From assembly GCA_964471755.1 (NCBI GenBank), contig CAYYJM010000309.1:1-6854 (forward strand): DNA of 6,854 bases. The letters run 5' to 3'. Shown here one piece after another: positions 5,619 through 6,854 of the stretch; the stretch's first letter is position 1; each line of letters begins with the position of its first letter. Below the pieces are notes generated by a model. It was given only the letters and a program-made list of their open reading frames with translations, was not told where the DNA came from and did not search any database. The stretch is from CAYYJM01 sp964471755. Lineage in GTDB: Bacteria > Planctomycetota > Planctomycetia > Gemmatales > Gemmataceae. Made by a program: the position numbers and the translations under genes.

Positions 5619-6854
5619 TTACTGCAACTTCCGATACTTGATCCGGTGCGGCTGATCCGCCTCGACGCCGAGTCGCTGCTTGCGCAGCGCCTCGTACACC
5701 TGATAGTTCCCCTCGCACCAGACCGTCTTGCTGTCGCCCTCGAAGGCCAGGATGTGCGTCGCCACCCGGTCGAGGAACCAGCGATCGTGGCNNNNNNNNN
5801 NCGTCGAGCAGGAGCAGATTGCCGCCCGAGCGCAGCAGCTTGGCCAGGTGGACGCGGTTGCGTTCGCCGCCGGACAGCTCGCCGACCTTGCGCTGCTGAT
5901 CGGGTCCCTTGAAGTTGAACCGGGCGACGTAGCCGCGCGAGGCCACCTTCCGCTTGCCGAGAAGGATGTGATCGGTGCCGCCGGTGATCTCCTCGAAGAC
6001 GGTGTTGTCCGCCTTCAGCGCGTCCCGGTTCTGATCGACGTACGACACGACGACCGACTCGCCGACGGTCAGCTTGCCGCCATCGGGTGTCTCCTGGCCG
6101 ACGATCATCTTGAAGAGCGTCGTCTTGCCGGCACCGTTGGGACCGATCACGCCGACGATGCCGCCACGCGGCAGGTCGAAGCTCAGATCCTCCACGAGCA
6201 GGTTCTCGCCGTACGCCTTGCGGACGCCCTCGGCCCGGACGACGGTGCTGCCCAGGGCCGGCCCCGGCGGGATCTGCAAGACCAGTTCGTCCTCGCGCTC
6301 CTCGTACTCCTGGGCGGCCAGCTTCTCGTACGCGGCCAGGCGGGCCTTGTTCTTGCCGACGCGCGCCCGCGGTGCCATCCGGGCCCACTCCAGCTCGCGC
6401 GCCAGGGCCTTCTTGCGGGCGTCCGACGCCTTCTCTTCCTTGTCCAGCCGAGCTTTCTTCTGCTCCAGCCAGCTGGAGTAATTGCCCTTCCAGGGGATGC
6501 CCTGGCCGCGATCCAGCTCGAGGATCCACTGAGCGACGTTGTCCAGGAAGTAGCGATCGTGCGTCACGGCGACGACGGTTCCGGTGTACTCCTGCAAGGT
6601 CCGCTCCAGCCAGGCGACGGACTCGGCGTCGAGGTGGTTCGTCGGCTCGTCGAGCAGGAGCAGGTCCGGCCGCTGGAGGAGCATCTTGCACAGGGCAACG
6701 CGGCGACGTTCGCCGCCGGACAGGCTATCGACGCCCTGCTCGGCCGGCGGCAGGCGCATCGCGTCCATGGCGATCTCCAGCTTGCGGTCAAGGTTGTACG
6801 CATCGACGGTGTCGATCTCCATGTCCCGGAAGGAAAAACGCTTGTCCTCATGGG
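5619..6854 (-). CDS. ettA: EttA-type ABC-F translation factor (N-terminus off window, internal assembly gap)
   Basis: EttA is a cytoplasmic ATPase with two ABC domains that binds the ribosomal E site and gates early elongation according to energy state (known for E. coli). Visible in order: signature LSGGERRRVAL of domain 1 (about 6690-6723), Walker B LLLLDEPTNHLD, switch THDRYFLD, and the EttA-typical WILELDRGQGIPWKGNYSSW. A charged linker follows, then Walker A GPNGAGKTT of domain 2 (near 6120-6146), signature LSGGERNRVHL (near 5845-5880) and LLLLD at the gap edge. After the gap the frame resumes with HDRWFLDRVATHILAFEG and ends RIKYRKLQ, TAA at 5619-5621. No membrane segments occur, as expected for ABC-F. 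About 150 N-terminal residues, including the first Walker A, lie beyond 6854. The ten N cause an artificial frameshift: a continuous translation gives a false C-terminus running toward the next ATPase gene. Direct homology on both sides shows one gene. Confidence 0.92.
5792..5801. other. Assembly gap of ten N inside ettA
   Basis: The gap falls between the Walker B aspartate (LLLLD) and the switch histidine (HDRWF) of the second ABC domain. Compared with remembered E. coli EttA, 29 residues should lie between these points. Three flanking bases already belong to that stretch, so about 84 nt are missing, not ten. The N run is therefore a placeholder of arbitrary length. Confidence 0.85.

Overview
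The window looks like a GC-rich bacterial chromosome fragment, most likely from a planctomycete or a relative. That assignment is inference. It rests on the high GC, the short gene-separating repeats containing GGGGCTGACGCCCCACGCTCGCC, and the general style of the proteins; no marker gene is present. A run of ten N shows that it comes from a draft or metagenomic assembly.

Left part (1-1600), plus strand. A degenerate copy of the repeat lies at the window edge, followed by a complete gene for a YehP-like von Willebrand A (VWA) protein with an intact MIDAS metal site. It is probably the downstream member of a YehL/YehM/YehP/YehQ-type MoxR-ATPase cluster lying off the left edge. A tRNA-Arg(CCG) follows, with its own good sigma70-like promoter.

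Middle part (1529-2166), minus strand. A 57-codon gene encodes a small peptide with a double-glycine-type leader (ELNDLDLELVSSG) and a Gly/Trp-rich, Cys-free, cationic tail. This is a candidate bacteriocin-like or other secreted peptide. It has a strong Shine-Dalgarno sequence, a convincing hairpin terminator, a candidate promoter about 220 nt upstream, and an unusually structured 5' leader. The leader includes a long hairpin whose G-rich loop can pair with a C-run just before the ribosome-binding site. This is the most novel-looking part of the window.

Right part (2167-6854), minus strand. In transcription order there is an EttA-type ABC-F translation factor (N-terminus beyond the window, C-terminal domain interrupted by the N run), then about 160 bp filled with the repeats, then a two-gene ABC exporter: a MacB/LolD-type ATPase and, 15 nt downstream, an 859-residue ten-helix FtsX-type permease. 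The ATPase and permease clearly form one transporter. The peptide gene lies just beyond the permease on the same strand but appears to have its own promoter, so any link between peptide and exporter is only a hypothesis.
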